DNA of 64,000 bases from Streptomyces sp. NBC_01465. Its GTDB lineage: Bacteria > Actinomycetota > Actinomycetes > Streptomycetales > Streptomycetaceae. The position numbers and the translations under genes are program-made. The stretch covers positions 6,510,001 to 6,574,000 of the forward strand of contig NZ_CP109467.1 in assembly GCF_036227325.1 (NCBI RefSeq), in the 5' to 3' direction. The notes beneath the pieces were generated by a model. It was given only the letters and a program-made list of their open reading frames with translations. It did no database searches and was not told where the DNA came from. This document shows positions 17,421 through 30,657 of this stretch, one piece after another (positions within the stretch are counted from its first letter, which is position 1; each line of letters opens with the position of its first letter).

Positions 17421-18239
17421 TCAGCTCCCGTCGGCCTCAAAGGTGCGCAGCAGGTCGGCGGCGACGCTCACGGCGATCGTCGCGGGGTCCTTCCCGGTGA
17501 TGTCGGCCAGCCCGATCGGGGTCTTGATCCGGTCGATGGTGGCGTCGTCGTGGCCGCCCTCGGTCCGCAGGCGCTTGCGGAACCGCACCCACTTCGCCGC
17601 CGACCCGATCAGCCCGATGGAGCCGAGGTGAGGGGTGCGCAGGGCGGCGTCGCACAACGCGGCGTCCTCGGCGTGGTCATGAGTCATGATCAGGACGTGG
17701 GTGCCGGGCGGCAGTTCGTCCAGGACCTGCTCGGGCAGCAGCGGCGTGTGATGCGTATGCACCTGCGCCACCGCGTCGTCCAGTACGCGCAGCCGCTCCC
17801 CGGCGAGCATCTCGGCACGGGAGTCGACCAGATGGAGGTCGATGTCCTGGCGGGCGAGTACGCGTGCCAGTTCCAGGCCCACGTGTCCGGCGCCGAAGAC
17901 GGCCACAGCCCGTACCACGGGGAGGGGTTCGAGCAGCACCTGGACCGTGCCGCCGCAGCACTGGACGCCGTGCTTGTTGGTGACCTTGTCGTTCAGGGCG
18001 AAATCCATCAGCTCCGGCTCGGACTTGGCCACGGCGATCATCTCCCTGGCCCGGTCGATCGCGACGGCCTCCACATTGCCGCCGCCGATCGACCCCCACG
18101 TCTCGTCCCGCCCCACCACCAGCTTCGCGCCGGCTTCGCGCGGGGCGTGGCCGCGCACGGTCGCGACGGTCACCAGCACGCCGGTCTCCCGGCGTGCCCG
18201 CAACCGCGCGACCGCGGTGATCCAGGTCATTTCAGACAC
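17421..18239 (-). CDS. xdhC: XdhC family xanthine dehydrogenase accessory protein
   Basis: This 272-aa protein inserts the sulfurated molybdenum cofactor into xanthine dehydrogenase. The N-terminal XdhC/CoxI domain has GSIGGGNVEAVAI near residue 50. A C-terminal Rossmann domain begins with AVFGAGHVGLELARVLA near residue 113, and GLIGSAAKW sits near 210. It is the last gene of the xdh operon, nine bases after xdhB. GTG 18239 and ATG 18230 are both possible starts. A TCAGACACCG sequence is repeated across the junction. Confidence 0.9.
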   Translation of the reverse strand: MSEMTWITAVARLRARRETGVLVTVATVRGHAPREAGAKLVVGRDETWGSIGGGNVEAVAIDRAREMIAVAKSEPELMDFALNDKVTNKHGVQCCGGTVQVLLEPLPVVRAVAVFGAGHVGLELARVLARQDIDLHLVDSRAEMLAGERLRVLDDAVAQVHTHHTPLLPEQVLDELPPGTHVLIMTHDHAEDAALCDAALRTPHLGSIGLIGSAAKWVRFRKRLRTEGGHDDATIDRIKTPIGLADITGKDPATIAVSVAADLLRTFEADGS

Positions 18240-18248
18240 CGCAGCATG

Positions 18249-20626
<2,378 letters not shown>

Positions 20627-20630
<4 letters not shown>

Positions 20631-22126
20631 GACTTCGCCGCCTCGGTGGTGTGCGCGTAAAGCTTCAGCAGGCTCTGGCCGAGCATCGCGGAGCGGTAGA
20701 GGGAGCTGGCGCGGTGATCGCTCATCGGCGTTCCCTCTCCGCGCAGCACGCGGGCCGCGGCCTCTACATTCTCCGCCGTCCAGGCCTTGCCCTCCAGTGC
20801 TGCCTCGGTGGCGAGCGAGCGGATCGGAGTGGCGGCGACACCGCCCAGACCGATGCGTGCCTTGCGTACGACACCGCCCTCGATGTCGAGCGCGAAGGCG
20901 ACCGCCACGCTGGAGATGTCGTCGAAGCGCCGCTTGGCGATCTTGTGGAAGGCCGTGACCGGCGACAGCGGCAGCGGGATGCGCACCGAGCGGATCAGCT
21001 CGCCGGGACGTCGCACGCTCTGCCGGTAGCCGGTGAAGTAGTCGGCCAGCGGGACCTCGCGCTCGCCGTCGGCGCCGGCGAGGATCAGCGACGCGTCCAG
21101 CGCGAGCAGTACCGGCGGGCTGTCACCGATGGGGGAGCCGGTGCCGAGGTTCCCGCCGAGGGTCGCGCTGTTGCGGATGAGCCGGGACGCGAACTGCGGG
21201 ATCAGCTCCGCCAGCAACGGGACGTCGCCGTCGAGACGGCGTTCGATCTCGGTGAGCGTCAGCGCGGCACCGATCTCGATGTGATCGGACTCGACCCGCA
21301 GCTCCCGCAGTTCGGGCAGCCGGTCGATGGCGACCACGCAGTCGGCGCGGCGGGAGCGGATGTTCACCTCGACGCCCCAGTCGGTGGAGCCGGCGACCAG
21401 TACCGCGCCGGGCCGCTCGCGCAGCAACTCCACTGTCTCGGCAAGGGTGTTCGTGCGCAGGAACGTGCTGTCGTCCTGGACGTACTCGGTGGCGCGGGCC
21501 GTGGGCGGGGACTGCTCGCGGCGCTGGGCGAGGGGGTCCTCGTCCGTGGGCTCGCCGACGGCGTACGCGGCATCGCGAATCGGGCGGTAGCCGGTGCATC
21601 GGCACAGGTTTCCGCTGAGTGCGTGCAGGTCGAAACCGTTCGGGCCGTGCTCGGCGTCAGTGCTGCCGTCCGAGCCCGTGCTGTCGTCCGCGTCCGTGCC
21701 GCTGTCCGGCTCCGGGTGCGCGCAGCGGCCCGGCCGGTAGTACTCGGCGGCCATGCTGCAGACGAAGCCCGGGGTGCAGTAGCCGCACTGGGAGCCGCCG
21801 CGGACCGCCATCTCCTCCTGCACCGGGTGCAGGGTGGCCGGGGTGCCGGCCTCGCCGGTACGGGCGAGACCCTCGGAGGTGATGACCTCCTGGCCGTCGA
21901 GCGCCGCGGCGGGGATCAGGCAGGCGTTGACCGCCACCCAGTCGGTGGGCTTGTCCACCCCGGGGCGGGCCACCAGGACCGAACAGGCACCGCACTCGCC
22001 CTCGGCGCAGCCTTCCTTGGTTCCGGTGAGGCCGCGCTCGCGCAGGAAGTCCAGCGCTGTGGTGTGCGGAGCAGCAGGTGAAATCGGTGCTTCTTCGCCG
22101 TTGACCACGATGTACGCCGCTACCAT
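20627..22126 (-). CDS. xdhA: Xanthine dehydrogenase small subunit (two [2Fe-2S] clusters plus FAD domain)
   Basis: This 499-aa electron-transfer subunit has the first plant-type [2Fe-2S] cluster on Cys40, Cys45 and Cys48 with a later Cys69. The second cluster is on Cys114, Cys117, Cys175 and Cys177 (CGYC and CRCTGYRP). From about residue 220 it has the FAD-binding domain, with VLVAGSTDWGVE and a TLGGNLGTGSPIGDSPP-like loop. Residues 133-164 form an Asp/Ser/Gly-rich low-complexity insertion between the two cysteine pairs of the second cluster, an unusual place for it. GAAGG lies eight bases before the ATG. The leader region upstream is long and structured. Confidence 0.92.
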
Positions 22127-22277
22127 GTCGGGCCTTCAATTCGGTGCGTGATCGGTCGATTCATCATGTTCGCCAATTTTCGGGCAGCTTTCCATGATCA
22201 GGTGCGCCGGACGCGAGAAGCGGGCGCAGCAGGGCACGCAACAGCGGCGTGCCGACAGGTGGTGACGGGAAGGCTGT

Positions 22278-22300
22278 GATGTGCCACGGACGGGCACATC
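22278..22300 (-). repeat. Inverted repeat in the xdh leader
   Basis: GATGTGCC and GGCACATC flank a seven-base spacer. It could be an RNA hairpin or a dimeric regulator site between the leader ORF and xdhA. Confidence 0.5.
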
Positions 22301-22312
22301 AGAACGGCGTGA

Positions 22313-22390
22313 TCAGCAGCCGTGCGCGATCTGGCCCGGGGCCCAGGCTGTGCACTGGGCGAGGCGACCGAGGTCAGAGCTGGTGTACAT
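22313..22390 (-). CDS. Candidate 25-residue leader peptide upstream of xdhA
   Basis: The frame encodes 25 residues beginning MYTSSDLGRLAQ and ending GQIAHGC, with two cysteines and one tryptophan. It is preceded by GGAAGGAGG ten bases before the ATG, one of the strongest ribosome sites in the window, and most third codon positions are G or C. It lies on the xdh strand, 186 bases before xdhA, with the inverted repeat in between. It may be a regulatory leader peptide or a small independent protein. I recognise no homologue, and short ORFs arise easily by chance in this DNA. Confidence 0.4.
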   Translation of the reverse strand: MYTSSDLGRLAQCTAWAPGQIAHGC

Positions 22391-22549
22391 CTGAGGGTCG
22401 CCTCCTTCCGGGAGTTGTGGACAGACGACTCTCACAAATTAGAGACTCGCAACCATCGAGGTCAAGAGCCTGCTCCAAGCCGCCCGGAATCCGACCGGCG
22501 GCAAGGCACTCGGGTTTTCCGCGCGCGCCCGAGCCGACGCCGGCCGAGC

Positions 22550-23749
22550 CTACGGTCCGTACTGCCGCAACGCGGCCAGCGCCAGGGACAGTTCGACCAG
22601 GTGGGACGGGTCGTTCAGGGTCCGTCCCGTGAGGTGTTCGAGGCGGCGCAGCCGGTTGGAGACGGTGTTGCGGTGGCAGTACAGCCGCTCGCCCGCGGAC
22701 GCCGCCGACCCTCCGGTCCCCAGCCAGGCCTCCAGCGTGGCCAGCAGGATCTCGCACTCGTCGGGCGGCAGCGCCAGGACGCGTCCGAACACGGTCGTAC
22801 GCAGCCGGGCGCCGAGGTCTCCCTGGGCGGCGATCAGCGCTTCGGGCAGCCGGTCGTCGAGCAGTACGGGGCCGCGCTCATGGGGGCGGCAGGTGCGCAG
22901 CGCCAACTCGGCCAGCCAGCGGGCCCGTCCGAGGTCGGCGACGGAGTCCACGACAGGGCTGATGCCGGCCCGCGTCCCGTACGCGACGAGCTGATCCCTG
23001 AGCTCCTCGATGCGGTGGTCCGCGAGGTGGACGAGACCCGTCTCGCTGTCCGCCCGGATGCGCCAGAGGATCCGCGGGCCCGCAGGCGGGGGCGAGTGCG
23101 ACGGCGCCCCAGGGGTCGGGAGCAGCTCGATCACCGCGTAGCGGCCGTACTCGGGCAGCCCCAGCTGCGCGGCCGCCTCCGAGGCGAGACCGGCGCCCGA
23201 GCCGTCCAGAAGCGCGTCGAGCAGCGCGTGCCGGCGGTCCTGGTCGCGTGCGGCCCGCGCCGCCTCGGCCAGCCGGTACGACTCGGCGACGGCGTCCGTC
23301 GTCTGCTCCATGACGTCCCACACCACGGCGGCGGCCGGCAGCAGCGTGGGCAGCTCCGCAGGGAACCGCTCGGTGACCACCTCGCTGAGCGTCTGCCACA
23401 GCAGCCTGCCGCCCTGCCGGTAGGTGCGCAGAAGGGAGGTGAGCGGCAGGCCCTGCTCGACGCGCCTGCTTCCCGTGGCCATCGCGTCGCCGAGGTCCAG
23501 GGGCAGTCCCTGGACGGCCTGCGTGACATCGGCCAGGGCCCGGCAGAGATTGAGGTGGATCCTCTCGCTCAGCTCGTGATGGGTGAGCAGCGCGGCGTAC
23601 GCGCGGTCCTCGCGGAGCGTTTCGGCGGCGAGCTTCGAGGCCACCGTCGCGAACCGGGTCCGCAGGATGCCCTCCACCTCCCGGACGAGGCGCGGCACTT
23701 CCTCCGCGAGGGTGCCGGCTGTGCGGGGTGACAACGTGATCCGCTCCAT
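22550..23749 (-). CDS. PucR-family transcriptional regulator
   Basis: This 399-aa regulator has an N-terminal helical RsbRD-like region (about 10-170) and a C-terminal PucR/CdaR helix-turn-helix (about 335-390) with the typical GERLYCHRNTVSNRLRRLEHLTG. Members control purine, sugar-acid and other catabolic genes. Its place directly upstream of the xdh operon and in the same direction makes control of purine oxidation the best guess, but it could also autoregulate or act on the divergent lipase. Neither ATG 23749 nor GTG 23767 has a clear ribosome site. Confidence 0.85.
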   Translation of the reverse strand: MERITLSPRTAGTLAEEVPRLVREVEGILRTRFATVASKLAAETLREDRAYAALLTHHELSERIHLNLCRALADVTQAVQGLPLDLGDAMATGSRRVEQGLPLTSLLRTYRQGGRLLWQTLSEVVTERFPAELPTLLPAAAVVWDVMEQTTDAVAESYRLAEAARAARDQDRRHALLDALLDGSGAGLASEAAAQLGLPEYGRYAVIELLPTPGAPSHSPPPAGPRILWRIRADSETGLVHLADHRIEELRDQLVAYGTRAGISPVVDSVADLGRARWLAELALRTCRPHERGPVLLDDRLPEALIAAQGDLGARLRTTVFGRVLALPPDECEILLATLEAWLGTGGSAASAGERLYCHRNTVSNRLRRLEHLTGRTLNDPSHLVELSLALAALRQYGP

Positions 23750-23957
23750 GGCGGAGCAGCGTGGCACGAGCGCGCCCGGTTGGGGAGACCCGCATCCCGA
23801 TCGTGACGGTCCCCTTGTGCGCCGCGCACAATGCGGGACGGCTCGCGTTGGGGCGCGGCAGCGGATGCGACGGCGCCCCTGGCCCGGCCGGAGCGGGTTC
23901 TGTTCGGATGAGCGCCGCCCCGGAGCCGCCGGGTCCGTCCGACGTCAGGAGGACCAC

Positions 23958-24869
23958 GTGTACGCCATGTACCTCTCCATCCGCCGCAGGCTGCGGCGAA
24001 CAGGACACGCCGCAGCCCTCGTTGTGGCCGGCGCCCTCCTCGCCACCGGTCCTGCAGGCAGCGCGTCCGCCGCCTCCCCGGTCGCCGACGCCCAGGCGCT
24101 CCAGGCGACCGGCCTGCCCGGCGCCAACGACTGGAACTGCAGGCCGAGCGCCGCGCACCCCCGGCCCGTCGTCCTCGTCCACGGCACCTTCGTGACCGGC
24201 ACCGTGAACTGGATCGAACTCGCCCCGCTCCTCAAGGCGCAGGGCTACTGCGTCTTCGCCCTCACCTACGGGCGGATGCCGAACGTGCCCGTGATGGCCG
24301 CGATCGCCCCCATGGAACAGTCCGCGCGCGAGCTCAAGACCTTCGTCGACGGAGTGCTCGCCGCGACCGGAGCGGCCAAGGTCGACATGGTCGGCCACTC
24401 GCAGGGCGGCCTGCTGCCGCGCTACTACGAGAAGTTCCTGGGCGGCGCCGAGAAGACCGGCCGGTTCGTCGCGCTCGGCCCGACCAGCCACGGCACCACC
24501 CTCTCCGGCCTCGCCACCCTCCTCCAGGCGATCCCCGGCGCGCCCCAGGCGGTGCTCGGGAGCTGGTGCCCGGCCTGCCTCGACCAGGCCAGGGGCTCCG
24601 ACTTCCTGGCGAAGGTCAACGCGGGCGGCGACACCGTGCCCGGCGTCGACTACACCGTGATCTCCACCCGGCTCGACTTCATCGTGACCCCGGTGCGTAC
24701 GCAGTTCCTCGAAGGTCCGCGGGTCCGCAACGTGTACACCCAGGACCTCTGCCTGCTGGACACCGCCCAGCACGCCACCCTGCAGATCGACCCCGTAGCC
24801 CTGCACGAGGTCCTGAACGCCCTCGACCCGGGCCACGCGACGCCGACGGGCTGCCGTCTCCTTCCGTAG
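23958..24869 (+). CDS. Secreted alpha/beta-hydrolase lipase
   Basis: This 303-aa exported esterase has an arginine-rich N-terminus (residues 9-15), a hydrophobic core (18-38) and likely cleavage near residue 38 (SASA). The oxyanion region is HGTFVTG near 75. The nucleophile is Ser148 in VGHSQGG, followed by LLPRYY. A late His (HATLQIDP) completes the triad. It resembles the lipase-2 type triacylglycerol lipases of actinomycetes. AGGAGGA precedes GTG 23958 by four bases; ATG 23967 is the alternative. An acyl-CoA ligase follows after 44 bases, which fits release and activation of fatty acids. Confidence 0.87.
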   Translation: MYAMYLSIRRRLRRTGHAAALVVAGALLATGPAGSASAASPVADAQALQATGLPGANDWNCRPSAAHPRPVVLVHGTFVTGTVNWIELAPLLKAQGYCVFALTYGRMPNVPVMAAIAPMEQSARELKTFVDGVLAATGAAKVDMVGHSQGGLLPRYYEKFLGGAEKTGRFVALGPTSHGTTLSGLATLLQAIPGAPQAVLGSWCPACLDQARGSDFLAKVNAGGDTVPGVDYTVISTRLDFIVTPVRTQFLEGPRVRNVYTQDLCLLDTAQHATLQIDPVALHEVLNALDPGHATPTGCRLLP

Positions 24870-24913
24870 CGCCGTTCGCCGCCGTCCCGCCCCGTCCACC
24901 AGGAGAGACCCAC

Positions 24914-26542
<1,629 letters not shown>

Positions 26543-26560
26543 GGAGCGCTGACGGGCGGG

Positions 26561-27691
26561 TCAGCGGCGGAAGGCCTCGCGGACCGAGCCGCCGACCGCG
26601 GCGCACCACGTCCCGAGGTCGACCTTTCCGTTCGGGGTCAGACCGTGGAGGCGCTGGAGGTCCTGGACGGCCTTCATGGTGGCGTGGTCGTAGATGCCGC
26701 CCGCGGTGACCTCGGTGTAGCCCTTGCGTACGAGCATGAACTGCAGGGCGGTGACCGGGAGTCCGGTGGCATCCTTGCCGAGGACGGGGGCGAGCGCCTC
26801 CCACGTGGCCGCGTCGAACGTGGCGTCGGGAGTGACCGGGATGCCGCACCTGGTCTGGAAGTCGGCGACGGCGACGTTCATGTCGGTGCCGAAGGAGCCG
26901 TTGGCCGTGAGGGCGTAACCGACGTCGTTGAGCAGGTACTGGGCGACCTGGACGACCGGGCTGTCGACGAACCGCCAGATGTCGGGCCACCGCCGCGCCG
27001 GGATCTGGGAGTGCGGCGTGCCCAGTTCGGCCAGGACGCGGGCGCGGATCATCGGGAACTGCGCGTAGAAGGCGATGCCGGGGCAGTCGGTGACCCGGAA
27101 GTCCCAGTGGCCGAAGATGTCCCAGGCGTTGAGCCGGAACTGCCGGCACACGGTGACGCACAGCTTCACGAGCGAGTCGAGGAGAGCCTCCGGAGGGGTC
27201 TCCGTGATGTACGTGCCCTCGTTCTCGATGCCGATCGCGTTGCCGTTCTCGCCCGGACAGTGCGCCGAGATCACCTGGTGCCGGCCGGTGTTGAGCGTCT
27301 CCAGGCTGCGGTGGCGGCCCTCGGTCACGTACCCGCCGCGGCTGACGGTGAAGTGCTGGCCGGTGTCCGCCCAGCCGTTGCCGTCCATGTGCAGGTCCTG
27401 GCAGTCCTTGGCGAGCTGGACGGCGTGCTCGCGGGAGTAGTCGGTGACGTTGGGGAACGCCATGTGATGCAGGATGATCTTGTTCGTGGTGTTGCCGGAT
27501 ATCTGGACCGGGGAGGCGGGGGGCCGGGCGCCCCACTCGTCGCAGCCGATGATCCAGGGGAACCCCGCGGCGGGGGCCGCGGCAGCCGGGCCCGCGAGAG
27601 CCAGATCGGTGCCGACGACCGCGGCCATCGCCGTGCCGAGCCCGACTCTGAACAGGGTGCGGCGGTCGACTTCGTGCTGAGGGAGAGTCAT
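26561..27691 (-). CDS. Secreted N-acetylmuramoyl-L-alanine amidase with two peptidoglycan-binding domains
   Basis: This 376-aa wall hydrolase cuts between MurNAc and the stem peptide. The N-terminus has a twin-arginine-type signal (VDRRTLFRVGLGTAMAAVVG, residues 8-27) with cleavage near 40. The amidase_2/PGRP domain (about 45-215) has the zinc ligands in IILHHMAF and HWDFRVTDCPG. Two PG_binding_1 repeats follow (about 230-295 and 305-370). ATG 27691 is chosen because it puts the arginine pair at the right distance; upstream codons extend open but spoil the signal. The promoter region has a TTTGAC-N13-GTCAAA palindrome. Confidence 0.88.
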   Translation of the reverse strand: MTLPQHEVDRRTLFRVGLGTAMAAVVGTDLALAGPAAAAPAAGFPWIIGCDEWGARPPASPVQISGNTTNKIILHHMAFPNVTDYSREHAVQLAKDCQDLHMDGNGWADTGQHFTVSRGGYVTEGRHRSLETLNTGRHQVISAHCPGENGNAIGIENEGTYITETPPEALLDSLVKLCVTVCRQFRLNAWDIFGHWDFRVTDCPGIAFYAQFPMIRARVLAELGTPHSQIPARRWPDIWRFVDSPVVQVAQYLLNDVGYALTANGSFGTDMNVAVADFQTRCGIPVTPDATFDAATWEALAPVLGKDATGLPVTALQFMLVRKGYTEVTAGGIYDHATMKAVQDLQRLHGLTPNGKVDLGTWCAAVGGSVREAFRR

Positions 27692-27730
27692 CCCCGGAGG
27701 ATATTCAGCACGTGTGGGCTGGGCCAGGAG

Positions 27731-27755
27731 TTTGACGAAAAAACACCAGGTCAAA
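27731..27755 (-). promoter_or_regulatory. Palindromic element upstream of the amidase gene
   Basis: TTTGAC and GTCAAA are separated by 13 bases, 40 bases before the ATG. On the gene strand TTGACC could be a -35 box, so a protein bound here would cover the promoter. Confidence 0.35.
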
Positions 27756-27797
27756 GGGCATGCGCGTTTCACAGGTGTAGACCAAAGGCGCGCCTGG

Positions 27798-28568
27798 TTA
27801 CGCTGACTTCACGAGCGTGAAGACAGCACCCTCGGGGTCCGCGACCGTCGCCATCCGCCCGCTCGCCCCCTCGCGCGGCTGCTGCAGTACATGACCGCCC
27901 AGCTCCGCCACCCGCCGCGCGGAGTCGTCGACGTCGGCCACCTCGAAGTACGTCATCCAGTGCGCACCCCTGTCGTGCGGCAGCGCATGCCCGACACCGT
28001 GCAGCGCGGCCACCGGGCGGCCGTCCAGATGCAGCGTCACATAGTCGAAGTCGGCCGAGACGACGGCTTCGGCGTCGTACCCGAACAGCGCCTGGTAGAA
28101 CTTCCCGACCGTCGCCGTCTCCCGCGTCACCAACTCGTTCCAGGCCGCCGTCCCCGGCACTCCGGCCACCGCCGTACCGAGATGCCCGGCCGCCTGCCAG
28201 ATCCCGAACACCGCTCCCGCCGGGTCGGAGCCCATGGCCATCCGCCCCGCCTCGCCCGCGTCCAGCGGACCGACTCCGACCGTGCCGCCGCAGTGCCGGA
28301 TCGTCTCGGCGGTCGCGTCCGCGTCGTCGGTCGCCAGATACGGCGTCCAGGCGACCGGGAGATGCCGGTCCGGGGGCAACTGCCCGATGCCCGCGACCTC
28401 CTGGCCGTCGAGGAGCGCGCGGACGTACGGGCCGAGCTGCTGCGGCCCCGGCTTGAACTCCCAGCCGAACAGGGCCCCGTAGAAGTCCTGCGTCGCGGAC
28501 AGGCCGTGCACCATCAGACTGACCCAGCAGGGCGTGCCGGGGGTGTGCCGAGTGGCTGCCTCGGTCAT
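27798..28568 (-). CDS. VOC (glyoxalase/bleomycin-resistance fold) family protein
   Basis: This 256-aa protein is made of two tandem vicinal-oxygen-chelate repeats (about 10-125 and 135-255). Each has the hallmark FYGALFGWEF or FYQALFGYDA near its start and a DPEGAVF-type strand near its end. Metal-ligand histidines and glutamates are only partly kept, so enzymatic activity is doubtful. Two-repeat members like this are usually annotated only as VOC family. GAGGAGAGAG precedes the ATG. It is divergent from the sulfurtransferase gene. Confidence 0.85.
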   Translation of the reverse strand: MTEAATRHTPGTPCWVSLMVHGLSATQDFYGALFGWEFKPGPQQLGPYVRALLDGQEVAGIGQLPPDRHLPVAWTPYLATDDADATAETIRHCGGTVGVGPLDAGEAGRMAMGSDPAGAVFGIWQAAGHLGTAVAGVPGTAAWNELVTRETATVGKFYQALFGYDAEAVVSADFDYVTLHLDGRPVAALHGVGHALPHDRGAHWMTYFEVADVDDSARRVAELGGHVLQQPREGASGRMATVADPEGAVFTLVKSA

Positions 28569-28715
28569 CTTCACTCTCTCCTCGGACGATTGGGACGGCC
28601 GACCGGCCACCCCCGTCCCGATGTTTTCAGCACCTGCCGCGCAGCGCGCCCCGGCCGCGCCGCATTTTTTCAGCGGTGTTGTGGGCCCGTCCCTTCGCTG
28701 CGCGAGGATGGGCCC

Positions 28716-29540
28716 ATGAATGCCATCATCACCGCATCCGAACTCGCGAGCGAGTCGGCGGGATCGCACCCGCCGGTGCTCCTGGACATCCGCTGGCAGC
28801 TGGGCGGTCCGAACCAGCGACCGGCGTACGAGGCCGGGCACATCCCAGGGGCCGTCTACGTCGACCTGGACGCGGAACTGGCAGGTCCCGCGGGCCGCGG
28901 CGGCCGCCACCCGCTGCCCGACCCCGCGGCTTTCGGCGCGGTGATGCGCGGGGCCGGAGTCTCCCGGGACACCCCGGTCGTGGTCTACGACGGAGGCCAG
29001 GGCTGGGCCGCCGCCCGTGCCTGGTGGCTGCTGCGCTGGGCGGGCCACACCCGGGTCCGTGTCCTGGACGGCGGCCTGGCCGCCTGGTCGGGCCCGCTCT
29101 CGGCCGAGCCCCCGGTCCCGGCCGAGGGCGACTTTGTTCCCGTACCGGACTCGCTGCCCCTGCTCGACGCGGACGGGGCGGCCGCGCTGGCCCGCTCCGG
29201 GCTGCTCCTGGACGCCCGGGCGCCCGAGCGCTACCGGGGTGACGTCGAGCCGATCGACCGGGTCGGCGGGCACATCCCGGGCGCGGTCTCGGCCCCGACC
29301 TCCGCCAATGTCGGCGAGGACGGCCGCTTCCTGGCCCCGGAGGCCCTCGCGGCACGCTTCAAGGCGCTGGGCGCCGCCGACGGAGAGGTCGGTGTCTACT
29401 GCGGCTCCGGTGTCTCCGGCGCCCACCAGGTCCTCGCCCTGGAGGTGGCGGGTATCCCGGCCGCCCTCTACGCGGGCTCCTGGTCCGAGTGGTCCTCGGA
29501 CGAGTCCCGCCCGGTCGCCACGGGCCCCGACCCCCAGTAG
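28716..29540 (+). CDS. Thiosulfate/3-mercaptopyruvate sulfurtransferase (tandem rhodanese)
   Basis: The 274-aa protein has an inactive N-terminal rhodanese domain (about 5-125, no cysteine in the loop) and an active C-terminal one with the persulfide-forming Cys229 in VYCGSGVSGAH. The family transfers sulfur from 3-mercaptopyruvate or thiosulfate to thiol or cyanide acceptors. The loop CGSGVSGAH resembles the CGSGVTA type of mercaptopyruvate enzymes. No ribosome site is seen; GAGGAT ends six bases before the ATG and might be a weak -10 of a leaderless transcript. Confidence 0.9.
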   Translation: MNAIITASELASESAGSHPPVLLDIRWQLGGPNQRPAYEAGHIPGAVYVDLDAELAGPAGRGGRHPLPDPAAFGAVMRGAGVSRDTPVVVYDGGQGWAAARAWWLLRWAGHTRVRVLDGGLAAWSGPLSAEPPVPAEGDFVPVPDSLPLLDADGAAALARSGLLLDARAPERYRGDVEPIDRVGGHIPGAVSAPTSANVGEDGRFLAPEALAARFKALGAADGEVGVYCGSGVSGAHQVLALEVAGIPAALYAGSWSEWSSDESRPVATGPDPQ

Positions 29541-29547
29541 GACCACG

Positions 29548-29586
29548 CGAGGAGGGGCCCGCACTCACCGTGCGGGCCCCTCCTCG
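29548..29586. terminator. Bidirectional terminator between sulfurtransferase gene and sepH
   Basis: A perfect 16-bp stem (CGAGGAGGGGCCCGCA with complement, seven-base loop) separates the convergent genes. Confidence 0.85.
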
Positions 29587-29604
29587 TACGCGTACTCCGT
29601 AGCG

Positions 29605-30657
29605 CTAGTCCTTGTTCTTGCGCCGCGTCCCGAAGACGATCTCGTCCCAGCTCGGCACCGCCGCACGCCGCCCGGGGCGCACCCCGTCGGCCTCCGCCTG
29701 CCGGTCCGTCGTCCCGGTCAGCCGGTCACGGTGGCCACTGACCGCACGCGGCATCAGTACGTCCGCGTACGCGGCGCCCGCGCCCGCCGAAGCAGCCGGC
29801 GGCTCCTCGACCGCGGGCTCCATGACGGGCTCGGTGACCGGAGGCTCCGGCGGAGCCGGACGCTCCGGCACGACCATGTCGCCCCGGAAGCTCGGCACCG
29901 CCTCGAGCAGACTGGTCAGCGAGTCGCGCTCGCTGCTCTCCTCGGGCTCGGGAGCGGCGGGTGCGGGAACGGAGGGCCGCTCCAGCTGCCGGTCCAGGGC
30001 ACGGTCGAGCGGCCGGTCGCGCGGCAGCCTGGCGATCCGCGGTACGAAGGGAAAGCTCGGCTCCGGCGCCGAGAGCGAGTCGTCGCTCTCGCCGATGAGC
30101 GAGCGCGCCTCGTCGTCCACGGCCTGCACCAGACGGCGCGGCGGGTCGTACGTCCAGCTCGCCGAGTGCGTCTCGGTGGCGACCCGGTACACGAGCAGGA
30201 CTTCCCAGGTGCCGTCGTCGCGGCGCCAGGAGTCCCAGAGGACGGTGTCCTTGTCGGCGCCGCGCAGCACGAGGCGCTCATTGACTGCTTCACCGAGCTG
30301 GGGACCCGTGCCGGTGTTCTCGCCGGCACGTCGTACAGGAGTCTTCCGGGCGCGCTCGGCCATGAACGCACGCTCCGCGAGCACAGGGCCCTCGAAGCGG
30401 CGGACGCGGTCGACCGGAATCCCGGCCATGGACGCGACCTCTTCGGCGGAGGCTCCGGCTCGTATCCGCGCCTGGATGTCGCGCGGCCGGAGGTGGCTCT
30501 CCACCTCGATCTCGATCTGGCCCAGTCGAGCGCGGTCATTACGGACCGCCGCACGCAGCCGTTCATCGATCGGAAGCGTGTACTCCGTACTGTCCGCAGC
30601 TTTGAGCACCAGTCGTGTGCCGTCATTCGAGACGGCCACGACACGCAGTTCGGGCAT
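29605..30657 (-). CDS. sepH: Septation protein SepH (DUF3071)
   Basis: This 350-aa cell-division protein of actinobacteria binds FtsZ and promotes filament assembly and sporulation septation in Streptomyces. The N-terminal DUF3071 domain (about 1-165, starting MPELRVVAVSNDGTRLVL) contains a helix-turn-helix-like segment near 66-90 (EEVASMAGIPVDRVRRFEGP). A long acidic/proline-rich linker follows. The short conserved tail, VPSWDEIVFGTRRKNKD, is the typical C-terminal motif. GGGAGG precedes the chosen ATG. Confidence 0.93.
   Translation of the reverse strand: MPELRVVAVSNDGTRLVLKAADSTEYTLPIDERLRAAVRNDRARLGQIEIEVESHLRPRDIQARIRAGASAEEVASMAGIPVDRVRRFEGPVLAERAFMAERARKTPVRRAGENTGTGPQLGEAVNERLVLRGADKDTVLWDSWRRDDGTWEVLLVYRVATETHSASWTYDPPRRLVQAVDDEARSLIGESDDSLSAPEPSFPFVPRIARLPRDRPLDRALDRQLERPSVPAPAAPEPEESSERDSLTSLLEAVPSFRGDMVVPERPAPPEPPVTEPVMEPAVEEPPAASAGAGAAYADVLMPRAVSGHRDRLTGTTDRQAEADGVRPGRRAAVPSWDEIVFGTRRKNKD

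Larger units (their letters stand above)
22127..22549 (-). other. Long leader/intergenic region before the xdh operon
   Basis: This 423-base gap holds the xdh promoter region. It contains an 8-bp inverted repeat (22278-22300), a candidate leader ORF with a strong ribosome site (22313-22390) and an AT-rich stretch, CTCACAAATTAGAGACTC, near 22430. Operators for the PucR-family protein encoded just upstream are likely to lie here, but no consensus can be assigned. Confidence 0.5.

Noticed and set aside
22249..22632. 127-codon plus-strand frame in the xdh leader
   Set aside because: No ribosome site, odd composition, and half of it is antisense to the PucR-family gene.
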